Origin: Rhizobium sp. SG_E_25_P2
GTDB taxonomy: Bacteria; Pseudomonadota; Alphaproteobacteria; Rhizobiales; Rhizobiaceae
Direction of reading: 5' to 3'
NCBI RefSeq assembly: GCF_029892285.1
Contig: NZ_JARXVM010000010.1
Span: 62,001-126,000, forward strand
Length of the DNA stretch: 64,000 nucleotides
The notes below the pieces were generated by a model. It searched no databases, had not been told where the DNA came from, and was given only the letters and a program-made list of their open reading frames with translations. This document shows, in pieces, positions 55,245 to 64,000 of this stretch. Made by a program: the position numbers and the translations under genes. The first letter of the stretch is position 1. Each line of letters begins with the position of its first letter.

Positions 55245-56645
55245 TCAGACCCGCTCGCGCCATACGGCGATCTGGTGGCGCACCTGGTCGGGCGCGGTGC
55301 CGCCATAGCTCTTGCGCGCGGCGACCGAGGCTTCGACGGTGACGACCTTGTAGACGTCATCCGTCACGCCGGGATGGATAGCCTGCAATTCATCAAGCGA
55401 GAGATCGGATAGATCGCAGGCTTTGCTTTCCGCCAGCGCCACGGCGCGGCCGGTGACGTGATGGGCTTCACGGAAGGGCAGGCCGACGGCGCGCACCAGC
55501 CAGTCGGCGAGATCGGTGGCGGTGGAGAAGCCGGCGCCGGCGGCGGCCTTCATCTTGGTCACGTTCACCGTCATGTCGGCGACCATGCCGGTCATGGCGG
55601 CCAGCGCCAGCTCCAGGCTTTCGGCGGCGTCGAACACCTGTTCCTTGTCTTCCTGCATGTCCTTGGAATAAGCGAGCGGCAGGCCCTTCATCACCGTGAG
55701 CAGCGCGATCAGCGAGCCGTTGATGCGGCCGGTCTTGGCCCGCACCAGTTCGGCGGCGTCGGGATTCTTCTTTTGCGGCATGATCGACGACCCGGTCGAA
55801 AACGCGTCCGAAAGCTTGATGAAGCCGAATTGCGGCGTCGTCCAGATGACGATTTCCTCGGCGAAACGCGACAGATGCGTGGCCGAGATGGCGGCAAGCG
55901 ACAGGAATTCCAGCGCGAAATCGCGATCCGAGACGGTGTCGATCGAATTGCGGGTCGGCTCCCGGAAACCAAGCGCTTGCGCCGTCATGTGACGGTCGAT
56001 CGGATAGGGCGTGCCGGCCAGCGCCGCGGCGCCCAACGGGGATTCGTCGAGCCGGGCGATGGCGTCGCGGACGCGCGAGCGATCGCGGCCGATCATTTCC
56101 ACATAGGCCATGCAGTGATGGCCGAACGTCACCGGCTGGGCGGTCTGCAGATGCGTGAAGCCCGGCATCACGGTATCGGCATGCGCCTCGGCCTTGTCGA
56201 GAAAGGCCTTGATCAGGCCGGTCATCAGCGCGTCCGTCTTGATCAGTTCGGCCTTGACCCAGAGGCGGAAATCCACCGCGACCTGGTCGTTGCGCGAGCG
56301 GCCGGTATGCAGGCGGCCGGCGGCGGGGCCGATCAATTCGGCCAGCCGCGACTCCACATTCATGTGGATGTCTTCAAGTTTGCGTGAGAAGACAAATTGT
56401 CCGCTTTCAATCTCGCCCTTGATCTGATTAAGCCCGGCGATGATCTGGTCGCGATCGGCGTCCGTGATGATCTTTTGCGCCGCCAGCATGGTCGCATGGG
56501 CAATCGAGCCGGCGATGTCCTGGGCGTAGAGTTTCTTGTCGAAGCCGATCGAGGCGTTGATTTCCTCCATGATGGACGCCGGGCCCGCCGCGAAGCGGCC
56601 GCCCCACATCTGGTTGGAGGAAGAATTCGAATTGCCCTCGGACAT
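55245..56645 (-). CDS. argH: Argininosuccinate lyase
   Basis: A 466-residue fumarase-superfamily enzyme that splits argininosuccinate into arginine and fumarate. The signature [12 protein letters not shown] is present with the mobile-loop serine, as are H-T-G-R-S-R-N-D-Q and F-T-H-L-Q-x-A-Q-P. Divergent from tlpA, with the starts 26 bases apart, so the promoters must overlap the opposing 5' ends. Confidence 0.98.
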   Translation of the reverse strand: MSEGNSNSSSNQMWGGRFAAGPASIMEEINASIGFDKKLYAQDIAGSIAHATMLAAQKIITDADRDQIIAGLNQIKGEIESGQFVFSRKLEDIHMNVESRLAELIGPAAGRLHTGRSRNDQVAVDFRLWVKAELIKTDALMTGLIKAFLDKAEAHADTVMPGFTHLQTAQPVTFGHHCMAYVEMIGRDRSRVRDAIARLDESPLGAAALAGTPYPIDRHMTAQALGFREPTRNSIDTVSDRDFALEFLSLAAISATHLSRFAEEIVIWTTPQFGFIKLSDAFSTGSSIMPQKKNPDAAELVRAKTGRINGSLIALLTVMKGLPLAYSKDMQEDKEQVFDAAESLELALAAMTGMVADMTVNVTKMKAAAGAGFSTATDLADWLVRAVGLPFREAHHVTGRAVALAESKACDLSDLSLDELQAIHPGVTDDVYKVVTVEASVAARKSYGGTAPDQVRHQIAVWRERV

Positions 56646-56670
56646 GACGCGCCTTGCCGTTTTTCAAGAG

Positions 56671-57348
56671 ATGGACCCGATGAAGGACAAGAAGCCGACC
56701 CTCTTTCCCTCCACCAAACTCGTGGCGATCGCCGCCCTTGCGGGGCTCGTCGCCGGTGGTATCGCCGTTTACATGAAGGAAGCCGGCGATGGCAATGCCG
56801 CATCGGCAATCGCCGCCAGCCAATGCGCAGCGGCCAAGGCTGTCGCGGCGCGCCTTCAACCCCTCGCCAAGGGGCAGGTGGCGGCCTTCATTCCGGCCAA
56901 CGATCCCGCGCCGCTGTCACTTCCCGTGCTGAAAGACGAGGCCGGCAAGGACGTGTCGATCGACGGCTACCGTCCCAAGGTCCAGCTCGTCAATCTCTGG
57001 GCGACATGGTGTTTCCCCTGCCGCGAGGAAATGCCGGCCCTCAATGGCCTGCAGAAATCCATGGGCGGCGATCGCTTCCAGGTCACCGCCATCAATCTCG
57101 ACAATGGCGATGCGGCGAAGCCACTCGCCTTCCTCAAGGACAACAAGATAGACGCTCTGCCGCTGCATCACGACGCCAGCCTGTCGAGCTTCAACGCGCT
57201 CAAGAAGCTCGGCGTCGCCATGGGCCTGCCGGCCACCGTGCTGATCGACGGCCAGGGCTGCATGCTCGGCGCCATGAACGGCCCCGCCGCCTGGGATAGC
57301 GACGACGCCAAGGCCCTGATCAAAGGCGCCCTCGGCGAGGGCGCCTGA
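56671..57348 (+). CDS. tlpA: TlpA-like thiol:disulfide interchange protein
   Basis: A 225-residue membrane-anchored thioredoxin-fold protein. The N-terminal anchor spans residues about 17-34, and the active site W-C114-F-P-C117 (NLWATWCFPCREE) lies in the periplasmic domain. TlpA reduces cytochrome-c or copper-site thiols in related bacteria. ATG 56671 is used; ATG 56644 lies inside the argH start region. The last codons overlap a hairpin that may end the opposite gene. Confidence 0.9.
   Translation: MDPMKDKKPTLFPSTKLVAIAALAGLVAGGIAVYMKEAGDGNAASAIAASQCAAAKAVAARLQPLAKGQVAAFIPANDPAPLSLPVLKDEAGKDVSIDGYRPKVQLVNLWATWCFPCREEMPALNGLQKSMGGDRFQVTAINLDNGDAAKPLAFLKDNKIDALPLHHDASLSSFNALKKLGVAMGLPATVLIDGQGCMLGAMNGPAAWDSDDAKALIKGALGEGA
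57325..57345 (-). terminator. Candidate terminator of the giant repeat-protein gene
   Basis: A perfect 9-pair stem (GGCGCCCTC with GAGGGCGCC) and a 3-base loop start 14 bases beyond the repeat gene stop on the minus strand, followed there by TTTGATC. It lies within the last codons of tlpA. Confidence 0.45.
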
Positions 57349-57358
57349 GGCGAAACAC

Positions 57359-60300
57359 TTAGCTCCAGATGAAGTCGGCAGTGGTTAGGTCGTCATAGTC
57401 GATGCCGGTCAGTTGGATCACCATGTCGGTGGTCGCATCTCCGTTGACATCGACATAGAGTTTGTCGCCGGTCTCAGAGAAATAGGCCTGGGAATTGCTC
57501 GTCGCGCTGAACGATGTCGCGTTGCTGAGATAGTTGAATGTGCCGGTTAGTAGGCCCGTGAAGACCAGATCGTCCGTAGCCGCAGTGAAGTCCGCGATCA
57601 CGTCGGTTTTCGTTGATGTCGACTGGTTGATGCTGGTGTAGATAAACTGATCGGTGCCGGTGCCGCCATAGACCGTGTTGAGGCCAAGGCCCATGTTGAT
57701 TTTGTCGTCGCCTGTGCCGAGTTCGATCTTGGAGTAATCCGATGTGTCCTCGTCCAGCACGATGATGTTTACACCAGCGCCAGCGATGATGTTTTCGACG
57801 TTGGCCAGCGTCGCAGTGCCTGTCGATGCAAAAGTGATGTAATCTGTGCCGCCGCCGAGATCGATATAGGCGCCAGTATAACTCGCGCTCAGCGTGATCG
57901 AATCGTCTTCCGAGGCGCCAGTTAGGGTCTCCACCGCCGTGGCGGTTGCGGTCACGCCATCTATGAACGTCACCGAATCCTCGCCGCTGCCCAAGCTGAT
58001 CGCACCGCCTGTCATGTCTCCTTCCAGCTGCACCGTATCGTTGAAGTTGCCGCCAGTGATGGTTTCAGCAAATTCGATCGTCAGCGTATTCACCGCATTG
58101 TCGAGCGTGACGGAGTCGTTGCCGCTGCCGAGTTCAAGCATGATCCCCTGGGCTGATCCGGAAAAGACGATTTTGTCGTCGCCCGCGCCGGACGTAACCG
58201 TTTCGACGCTGGTCAGCGTGATCGTGTTACTGCCCGAACCCAGTTCAAGCGTATCAATGCCGGAACCGAGGCTGAAATAGCCGAGATAGCTGGACGATCC
58301 CAAATAGATGCTGTCGCGGTCGCTTCCACCGATCACGGTTTCCGCGCCAGTTACGGTTACGGTGTTGCCGTCGCCGCTGTAGAGAGTCAGGCGATCGCTG
58401 CCTTCGCCGAGGCTGATCGCGGCTCCAGATAGCGCTGAATCAAACACGATGATATCGGCCTGCGAGCCGCCGTTGAGCGACTCGATGTTGGCGAGCGTCG
58501 CGGTCACCGCCACGCTCGACCACGTCAGAATGTCGTTGCTGTCTCCGAGGTCGATCATGGCAATGGCGCTTGCGGCGGTAATCGTGAGATTGTCCGCGTC
58601 GATCGAACCATAGACGCTTTCGATAAGGCCGACCGACAGCGTGCCGCCGTCATCGAAATACAAAATATCTTGGCCGCTTCCGAGGTTGAAGGTTCCGCCC
58701 GTCCATGCGTCTGACAAGTAGATCGTATCGCTCTGACTGCCGCCGGTCACGGTTTCGATGTTTTGAATGGTGCCTGTATTATTGTAGTTAGCAAATGTGA
58801 GCTGGTCTGTGCCTGCCCCCAGGTCCAGAACGGCGCCGGTCACCTGTTCCACAAATGTCACAACGTCGGATCCGGTTCCCCCGGTGACCGATTCGACCCC
58901 GATGAGGGTCATTGTCGTGCCGGTGGCGTCGATTTTCACCGTGTCTGTTCCCGAACCGAGATTGAGCGTTCCACCAGCATAGGAACTTGTCAGCACGACC
59001 AGATCGTCCGCCGATCCGCCTGACACCGATTCCACGTTCTGGATGCTGACAGTGCTGCCCCCAGAATAGAGATAGACGGCGTCATCCGAGCCGCCGGCGA
59101 GATCAATCTGGACGGAACCGTTGGCGCCGAGATAGATCTTGTCCGCGCCCGAACCCCCGGTGATAGTTTCGGCGTTCAGCACGGTGACGGTGGAGCCCGA
59201 TCCAAAGAGGGTCAGTTGGTCCGATCCCCCCGCCAAGTCATAATAACCGCCCGTCACGGCGTTTCCGAGCGTCACTTTATCACTACCGCTGCCGCCAGTG
59301 ACTGTTTCGACCTGGGAGAGGGTGACGGTGGTGTTTGCGCTTCCAAACGTGATCGTGTCGTATCCCGACCCCAGATCAATGTAGAAGCCGGTGACGTTCC
59401 CTTCAAGCGTCAATACGTCAGTGGTGGTGCCGCCTATGATCGTTTCCGTATCCGTCACGGTGAGTGTGTTGATGAAATTCCCGAGCGTCACTGTATCGCT
59501 ACCGCTGCCGCCGGTGAGCGATTCGGCCCCTATGATCGTGATTGTCGAGCCGCTGGCGTCGATTTTTACCGTGTCTGTTCCAGACCCGAGATCGAGCGTG
59601 CCCCCGGTATAGGATGCGGCCAGAACGACCAGATCATCCGCCGATCCGCCTGACACGGATTCCACGTTCTGAATGCTGATCGTGCTGCCGCCGGAATAGA
59701 GATAGACGGTGTCCAAGCCACCGGCGAGATCAGCGAGGACAGACCCGTTTGCGCCAAGATAGATCTTGTCTGCTCCCGAACCGCCCGTAATGGTTTCGGC
59801 GTTCAATACCGTGAGCGTGGAGCCCGAGTCGTTGACGATCAGCTGATCCGATTCCCCTCCAAGGTCATAATAACCGCCAGTCACGGCGTTTCCCAGCGTC
59901 ACCATATCGCTGCCGCTGCCGCCATTGACCGTTTCCACCCGGGTGAGCGTGACGGTGGTGTGCGAAGTTCCGAAATTGACCGTGTCATTTCCGGCGCCCA
60001 GATCTATGTTGAAGCCGGTGACGTCTCCGTCGAGTGTCAAGACGTCGTTGGTGTTGCCTCCAGTAATCGTTTCCGTATCTGTCACGGTGAGCGTGTTGAA
60101 GAAGTTGGCCAGGGACAGCGTGTCGGTCGAATCGCCGAGGTCGACCTCCGCACCGGTGACCTGCTTGGAGAATATGACGCTGTCGGAGGCGGTGCTCCCG
60201 GTGACGGTCTCCACCGACATCAGCGAGACGGTGCCGCCCGAGGAATCGAAGATGACCTGATCCAGGCCGTCGCCGAGATCCAGTTGCATCGCGGAAACGC

Positions 60301-62692
60301 CTGCGCCCAGGGTCAGAACGTCGGAAACGCTCGAGCCGACGACCGACTCGATATTGCTGATGGTCACGGTGTTCGCGTCCGACGCCGAGGTCGCGCCGAG
60401 AAGCAGCACGTCTTTGTCGCTGCTGCCGCTGATCGTCTCGCCGGTTGTGCTGTCAACCGTGTCCTCTGGGTTGCCCAGATCGATTTCCCCGACAAAAGCC
60501 GACAGAAGCACGATCTTCTGGGTGTTTTCGTCGCCGATGATCGTTTCGGCGTTGCTGACGGAGGCAGTCGCGCGGTCTAAGATAATCAGCGCGTCGCTGC
60601 CGGCGCCGAGGTCGACCTCCATGCCGTTCTGTGTGTTGGTGACTGTAATAATGTCGGATTCGGCTGAACCGACGATCACTTCGGCGTTGCCAATGGTCAG
60701 GGTCGTGTCAGACGTCACCTGAGACAGGTCGAGACGATCCGATATGTTGCTGCCGCTGCCGAGGTCGATCATTCCTGTAGTGTAATCGCCGGAGACATAG
60801 ACCTTGTCGGCAGACTTGCCGCCGACGATGGTCTCGACATTCACGACCGTTACCGTGTTGGCGAAACTGGCGAGCGTAACGATGTCGAGACCCGAACCCA
60901 AGGTGACCAAGCCCCCGGTGATCTGGGTCTCGAACGTCACGCTGTTGTTGACGCTCGAATCATCCGCATTGACGTTTTCGACGTTTGAAAGCTTGATTGT
61001 GGCGCCCGTCTCCGAGAAGTCCACGGTGTCTTCGCCGTCGCCTAGGTCGATCGACAGGCTGCTGACAGCCGAGACGAGGTAGATCGTGTCGTTGCCGGCG
61101 TTGCCGATAATCGATTCGACATTCTCGACCGTCACCGTATTGCCGGCAGACGAAGTCTCCAATGTGTCGACGCCCGCGCCGAGGTCGACGGAGAACTCGC
61201 CATCGGTAGGTTGCGCGCCCAAAAATATGTAGTCGACCTGACCGCCTCCGAGAATGGTTTCAGCGCCGCCAATGGTCAGCGAATTCTCTGCGCTGGCGAG
61301 CGTGATCTGGTCATCGCCGTCGCCGAGATCTATGGTGGCGCGCGTGAGCTTGCCGGAGACGGTGATCAGATCGTCTTCGGTACCGCCGATCACCGTTTCG
61401 ATGGCGACGATAGTGATCGTATTGTCGAAATTTCCAAGCGTCAGGCGGTCATTGCCTGTGTAGAGATCGTATTTGCCGCCGGTCAGCTGGTCCAGCACCG
61501 TCACGTCGTCCGACTTGGTGTGCGTGGTGCCGCCAATCGTTTCGACACCCTCGACAGACACCGTGTTGTTGAATTTGCCGAGCTTGAGCGTATCGTTGTC
61601 GCCGCGCAGATCGATGGTCAGACCCTTCGCCTGCGTTCCAAGCGTGACGACGTCCTTGCCGTCTTTGGCGCCGATGATGGTTTCGATGTTGCGAAGCGAG
61701 ATCGTCGATCCGTCCTCGAACAGGGTGATCTTGTCGTCGCCCGCCTTGAGGTCGACCGTCGTCGCCGTCTTGTCCATCATGAAAATGATGTCGACGCTCG
61801 TTCCGCCATAGATGGTCTCGATGCTGAACAGCGACGCCGTGTTGCGATAATCGTCGAGCGTGAGAACATCCTTGCCGCTGTCCAGATCGATTTCGACGCC
61901 TTTCGCCGCCTCGCTCCAGACAACGCTGTCGACGCCGCTTCCGCCGAGAACCGTCTCGGCATTGGCGATGGTGATGGTGTTCGTGCCGCCCTTGAGGATC
62001 AGTTCGTCCGAAGAGCCGGCCCCGAGGTCATAAAACAAGCGAGTGGCCGACGTGTTCAAGACGATATAGTCGTTGGAACTGCTGGAGGTCAGCGTTTCGA
62101 CCCCTGCGATCGTGACCGTGGCGGCTTCCTCGAAAAACAGCTTGTCCTTGCCGGAGCCCAGATCAATGCGGCCACCGTCCAATTCTGTCGCGACATAGAC
62201 GATGTCGTCGTTGGTGCCGCCCAGCACGGTCTCCGTGTTGGAAACCGTCACGAGGTTGGTCCGGAAATTGTCGAGGTCGATCGAATCCTTCTCGCCGTCG
62301 CCGAGATTGATGACGACGCCGCTGGCTAGCTGATCGAAGACGATTTTCTGCACGCCATCGCCACCGGTCACCGTCTCGATATTGTAGATGGTGACCGTCG
62401 CGCCATTGTCCTGCAGCAGCAGCTTGTCGTCGCCGCCGCCGAGATTGATCGAGGCCTGCGTCAGGTCGGACTCATATCGGATCGTATCGTCGCCGCTTGC
62501 GCCCAGAATGGATTCGATATTGCTCGCTTTTACCGTATTGCCGGCTGTGGCTTTCAGGATCAGGGTGTCGCGACCGCCTTCGAGGTCGAGGCTCTCATTG
62601 GCGACCGAACTCGTAACCACGATCGTCTCGGCTGCGGACGTTCCCGTCACGGTGCTGAGATCGGAAACGGTTTTCGTCGTGTTGCTCGCCAT
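57359..62692 (-). CDS. Giant Asp/Gly/Thr-rich beta-roll repeat protein, probable type I secretion substrate
   Basis: A 1777-residue protein with no signal peptide and no cysteine that I can find. About 35 imperfect units of roughly 46 residues follow the pattern N-x-E-T-[IV]-x-G-G-x-x-x-D-x-[IV]-x-L ... [IV]-D-L-G-x-G-x-D-x-L-x-[LF], resembling stacked RTX-like calcium beta-rolls but with one GGxGxD-type and one DLGxGxD-type turn per unit. The last roughly 125 residues (GTGDDKINMGLGLNTVYGG, then DVIADFTAATDDLVF and a final LTTADFIWS) look like the C-terminal secretion domain of RTX and serralysin proteins. ATG 62692 has an AAGGAG site; an upstream ATG at 62749 is less likely. No type I secretion ABC or membrane-fusion gene is in the window. 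Role as adhesin or surface layer is inferred. Confidence 0.85.
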   Translation of the reverse strand: MASNTTKTVSDLSTVTGTSAAETIVVTSSVANESLDLEGGRDTLILKATAGNTVKASNIESILGASGDDTIRYESDLTQASINLGGGDDKLLLQDNGATVTIYNIETVTGGDGVQKIVFDQLASGVVINLGDGEKDSIDLDNFRTNLVTVSNTETVLGGTNDDIVYVATELDGGRIDLGSGKDKLFFEEAATVTIAGVETLTSSSSNDYIVLNTSATRLFYDLGAGSSDELILKGGTNTITIANAETVLGGSGVDSVVWSEAAKGVEIDLDSGKDVLTLDDYRNTASLFSIETIYGGTSVDIIFMMDKTATTVDLKAGDDKITLFEDGSTISLRNIETIIGAKDGKDVVTLGTQAKGLTIDLRGDNDTLKLGKFNNTVSVEGVETIGGTTHTKSDDVTVLDQLTGGKYDLYTGNDRLTLGNFDNTITIVAIETVIGGTEDDLITVSGKLTRATIDLGDGDDQITLASAENSLTIGGAETILGGGQVDYIFLGAQPTDGEFSVDLGAGVDTLETSSAGNTVTVENVESIIGNAGNDTIYLVSAVSSLSIDLGDGEDTVDFSETGATIKLSNVENVNADDSSVNNSVTFETQITGGLVTLGSGLDIVTLASFANTVTVVNVETIVGGKSADKVYVSGDYTTGMIDLGSGSNISDRLDLSQVTSDTTLTIGNAEVIVGSAESDIITVTNTQNGMEVDLGAGSDALIILDRATASVSNAETIIGDENTQKIVLLSAFVGEIDLGNPEDTVDSTTGETISGSSDKDVLLLGATSASDANTVTISNIESVVGSSVSDVLTLGAGVSAMQLDLGDGLDQVIFDSSGGTVSLMSVETVTGSTASDSVIFSKQVTGAEVDLGDSTDTLSLANFFNTLTVTDTETITGGNTNDVLTLDGDVTGFNIDLGAGNDTVNFGTSHTTVTLTRVETVNGGSGSDMVTLGNAVTGGYYDLGGESDQLIVNDSGSTLTVLNAETITGGSGADKIYLGANGSVLADLAGGLDTVYLYSGGSTISIQNVESVSGGSADDLVVLAASYTGGTLDLGSGTDTVKIDASGSTITIIGAESLTGGSGSDTVTLGNFINTLTVTDTETIIGGTTTDVLTLEGNVTGFYIDLGSGYDTITFGSANTTVTLSQVETVTGGSGSDKVTLGNAVTGGYYDLAGGSDQLTLFGSGSTVTVLNAETITGGSGADKIYLGANGSVQIDLAGGSDDAVYLYSGGSTVSIQNVESVSGGSADDLVVLTSSYAGGTLNLGSGTDTVKIDATGTTMTLIGVESVTGGTGSDVVTFVEQVTGAVLDLGAGTDQLTFANYNNTGTIQNIETVTGGSQSDTIYLSDAWTGGTFNLGSGQDILYFDDGGTLSVGLIESVYGSIDADNLTITAASAIAMIDLGDSNDILTWSSVAVTATLANIESLNGGSQADIIVFDSALSGAAISLGEGSDRLTLYSGDGNTVTVTGAETVIGGSDRDSIYLGSSSYLGYFSLGSGIDTLELGSGSNTITLTSVETVTSGAGDDKIVFSGSAQGIMLELGSGNDSVTLDNAVNTLTIEFAETITGGNFNDTVQLEGDMTGGAISLGSGEDSVTFIDGVTATATAVETLTGASEDDSITLSASYTGAYIDLGGGTDYITFASTGTATLANVENIIAGAGVNIIVLDEDTSDYSKIELGTGDDKINMGLGLNTVYGGTGTDQFIYTSINQSTSTKTDVIADFTAATDDLVFTGLLTGTFNYLSNATSFSATSNSQAYFSETGDKLYVDVNGDATTDMVIQLTGIDYDDLTTADFIWS
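58857..60110 (-). repeat. Internal 627-bp tandem duplication in the repeat-protein gene
   Basis: Two consecutive copies of a 209-codon block, roughly 60110-59484 and 59483-58857, encode nearly the same order of units. DTETITGG and DTETIIGG lie exactly 209 residues apart, and VTGGYYDL, NAETITGGSGADKIYLGANG and NVESVSGGSADDLVVL each recur at the same offset. Other units in the protein are much more diverged, so this duplication looks recent. Confidence 0.85.
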
Positions 62693-62955
62693 GGTCTGAC
62701 TCCTTGTCACGCTCTTGGAGGCTGGCTCAAAAGCCGATGGCCCACCCAAAATTGCCGGCAGGTGAGAATGCCTACCGATTTAGTGACCGAAGCTTTAGTG
62801 GGGCTGGCTCGTCCAGTTTCACTTTTCGCAACGCAATCCTCCCATTGAAACAGCCGGGTTCTTCCGATATGAGACCCGCAATTTCGCCGGACAAAGGCGA
62901 AAATCGGACAGTTTGGCGCAGCCGGTTCGGCGCGCGGGATATGGAAAAGACTGGC

Positions 62956-64000
62956 ATGGCGCGCATCGTGATGAAATTCGGCGGAACCTCCGTCGCGGAT
63001 CTGGACCGCATTCACAACGTGGCGCGGCACGTCAAACGCGAGGTTGACGCCGGCCACGAAGTGGCCGTGGTCGTCTCCGCCATGTCGGGAAAAACCAATG
63101 AACTCGTCGGCTGGGTGCAGAACACGCCGAAAGTCGCCAAGGCGGATTCGCCTTTCTACGACGCGCGCGAATATGACGCCGTCGTCGCCTCGGGCGAGCA
63201 GGTGACCTCGGGTCTTCTCGCGATCGCTTTGCAGTCTCTCGGCGTCAACGCCCGGTCATGGCAGGGTTGGCAGATCCCGATCCGCACCGACAACGCCCAT
63301 GGCGCCGCCCGAATCATGGAGATCGACGGCGCGGAGATCATCCGCCGCATGCAGGACGGTCAGGTCGCTGTCGTCGCCGGCTTTCAGGGTCTCGGCCCTG
63401 ACAACCGCATCGCCACGCTGGGCCGCGGGGGGTCGGACACCTCCGCCGTCGCCATCGCCGCCGCCGTCAAGGCGGACCGTTGCGACATCTATACCGATGT
63501 CGACGGCGTCTACACGACCGATCCGCGCATCGAGCCCAAGGCTAGGCGCCTGAAGAAGGTGGTGTTCGAGGAGATGCTGGAAATGGCCTCGCTGGGCTCC
63601 AAGGTCCTGCAGGTGCGCTCGGTCGAGCTCGCCATGGTGCATAAGGTCCGCACATTCGTGCGCTCGTCTTTCGAAGACCCCGATGCGCCGGGCATGGGCG
63701 ATCTTCTCAACCCGCCCGGAACGCTGATTTGTGATGAGGAAGAAATCGTGGAACAGGAAGTCGTAACCGGCATCGCTTTCGCCAAGGATGAAGCGCAGAT
63801 TTCGCTCCGCCGTCTCGCCGACCGGCCGGGCGTATCGGCCGCGATTTTCGGGCCGCTCGCCGAAGCCCATATCAATGTCGACATGATCGTGCAGAACATT
63901 TCGGAAGACGGTTCGCGCACCGACATGACCTTCACCGTGCCAACCGGCGATCTCGACAAGGCGCTGAAAGTGCTCGACGAGCAGAAGGACACTGTCGGCT
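62956..64000 (+). CDS. lysC: Aspartokinase, N-terminal part (runs off the window)
   Basis: 348 codons of aspartate kinase, the first step of lysine, threonine and methionine synthesis. The kinase motif K-F-G-G-T-S is at residues 7-12. VVSAMSGKTNELV, GRGGSDTSAVA and YTDVDGVYTTDPR complete the amino-acid kinase fold, and the first ACT regulatory domain begins near residue 275 (GVSAAIFGPLAEAHINVDMI). The frame remains open to the window edge. ATG 62956 is used; an in-frame ATG at 62941 adds five residues. Divergent from the repeat-protein gene across a 263-base gap, which holds a 7-pair hairpin (TTTCGCC 62882-62888 with GGCGAAA 62896-62902) and nothing else I can identify. Confidence 0.95.
   Translation, partial: MARIVMKFGGTSVADLDRIHNVARHVKREVDAGHEVAVVVSAMSGKTNELVGWVQNTPKVAKADSPFYDAREYDAVVASGEQVTSGLLAIALQSLGVNARSWQGWQIPIRTDNAHGAARIMEIDGAEIIRRMQDGQVAVVAGFQGLGPDNRIATLGRGGSDTSAVAIAAAVKADRCDIYTDVDGVYTTDPRIEPKARRLKKVVFEEMLEMASLGSKVLQVRSVELAMVHKVRTFVRSSFEDPDAPGMGDLLNPPGTLICDEEEIVEQEVVTGIAFAKDEAQISLRRLADRPGVSAAIFGPLAEAHINVDMIVQNISEDGSRTDMTFTVPTGDLDKALKVLDEQKDTVG

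Noticed and set aside
61211-62329. 372-codon open frame on the plus strand opposite the repeat gene
   Set aside because: The periodicity of the repeat gene makes long antisense frames expected; its sequence mirrors the repeats.
57359-62692. Possible CRISPR-like array from the regular repeats
   Set aside because: The repeats are degenerate, in frame and encode protein; there are no identical direct repeats with unique spacers and no cas genes.

Overview
The window looks like chromosomal DNA from a high-GC alphaproteobacterium, most likely of the order Hyphomicrobiales (Rhizobiales). Supporting this are gene neighbourhoods typical of the order: comF-grxC-nitrilase-DUF1178, ftsE-ftsX, hpt-cpdR, TIGR02302/DUF4175-lysA-lptM-argH-tlpA, secA/ppiC-argJ-GNAT-mutT and methyltransferase/gloB. 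IalB, CpdR and a SAM-II riboswitch before metA point the same way. Genus cannot be resolved by eye. No insertion sequence, integrase, CRISPR array or rRNA is visible, and coding density is very high, with no gene-free stretch over 300 bases.

Layout. 1-6.6 kb: a truncated M3 peptidase, a MarR-MFS efflux pair, argG, an SDR-LysE pair, and an ECF42-type sigma factor coupled to a YCII/DGPF protein. 6.8-11.7 kb: rlmN, ialB, DUF1232, pterin dehydratase, LMW-PTP, thpR and a TesA-type esterase. 11.7-18 kb: a YbbA/YbbP-type ABC exporter divergent from tesA, a Bax-inhibitor-1 (YbhL) gene with a long structured leader, GNAT, CitE-like lyase-DUF1737 and a small membrane protein. 18-22.2 kb: MoxR ATPase, SAM-II-controlled metA, VWA protein, ubiG. 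22.2-29.9 kb: sulfotransferase, secA, ppiC, argJ, GNAT, mutT. 29.9-41 kb: methyltransferase, comF cluster, a flippase-GNAT pair, tyrC, gloB, alkA-like glycosylase, HNH nuclease, dsbB, YqaA. 41.2 kb: tRNA-Leu(CAA) with a clear promoter. 41.4-50.9 kb: EamA transporter, acyl-CoA synthetase, DUF2125, ChaC-like, plsC, YdcF, ftsXE, hpt, cpdR. 50.9-57.3 kb: DUF4175 protein, lysA, lptM, argH, tlpA. 57.4-62.7 kb: a 1777-residue Asp/Gly/Thr-rich repeat protein, probably exported by type I secretion. 62.96 kb to the end: the start of lysC.

How the genes work together. The window is rich in amino-acid biosynthesis: arginine (argG, argH, argJ), lysine and methionine from aspartate (lysC, lysA, metA) and tyrosine (tyrC). 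It also carries envelope and export functions (secA, ppiC, dsbB, ftsEX, lptM, plsC, YdcF, flippase). Most of it is ordinary core chromosome. The parts most worth a second look are the giant repeat protein with its 627-bp internal tandem duplication, the ECF42/YCII module with a matching candidate promoter, the Glu111-type MetA under a SAM-II riboswitch lying between moxR and its VWA partner, the leader of the YbhL gene, and the flippase-acyltransferase pair.
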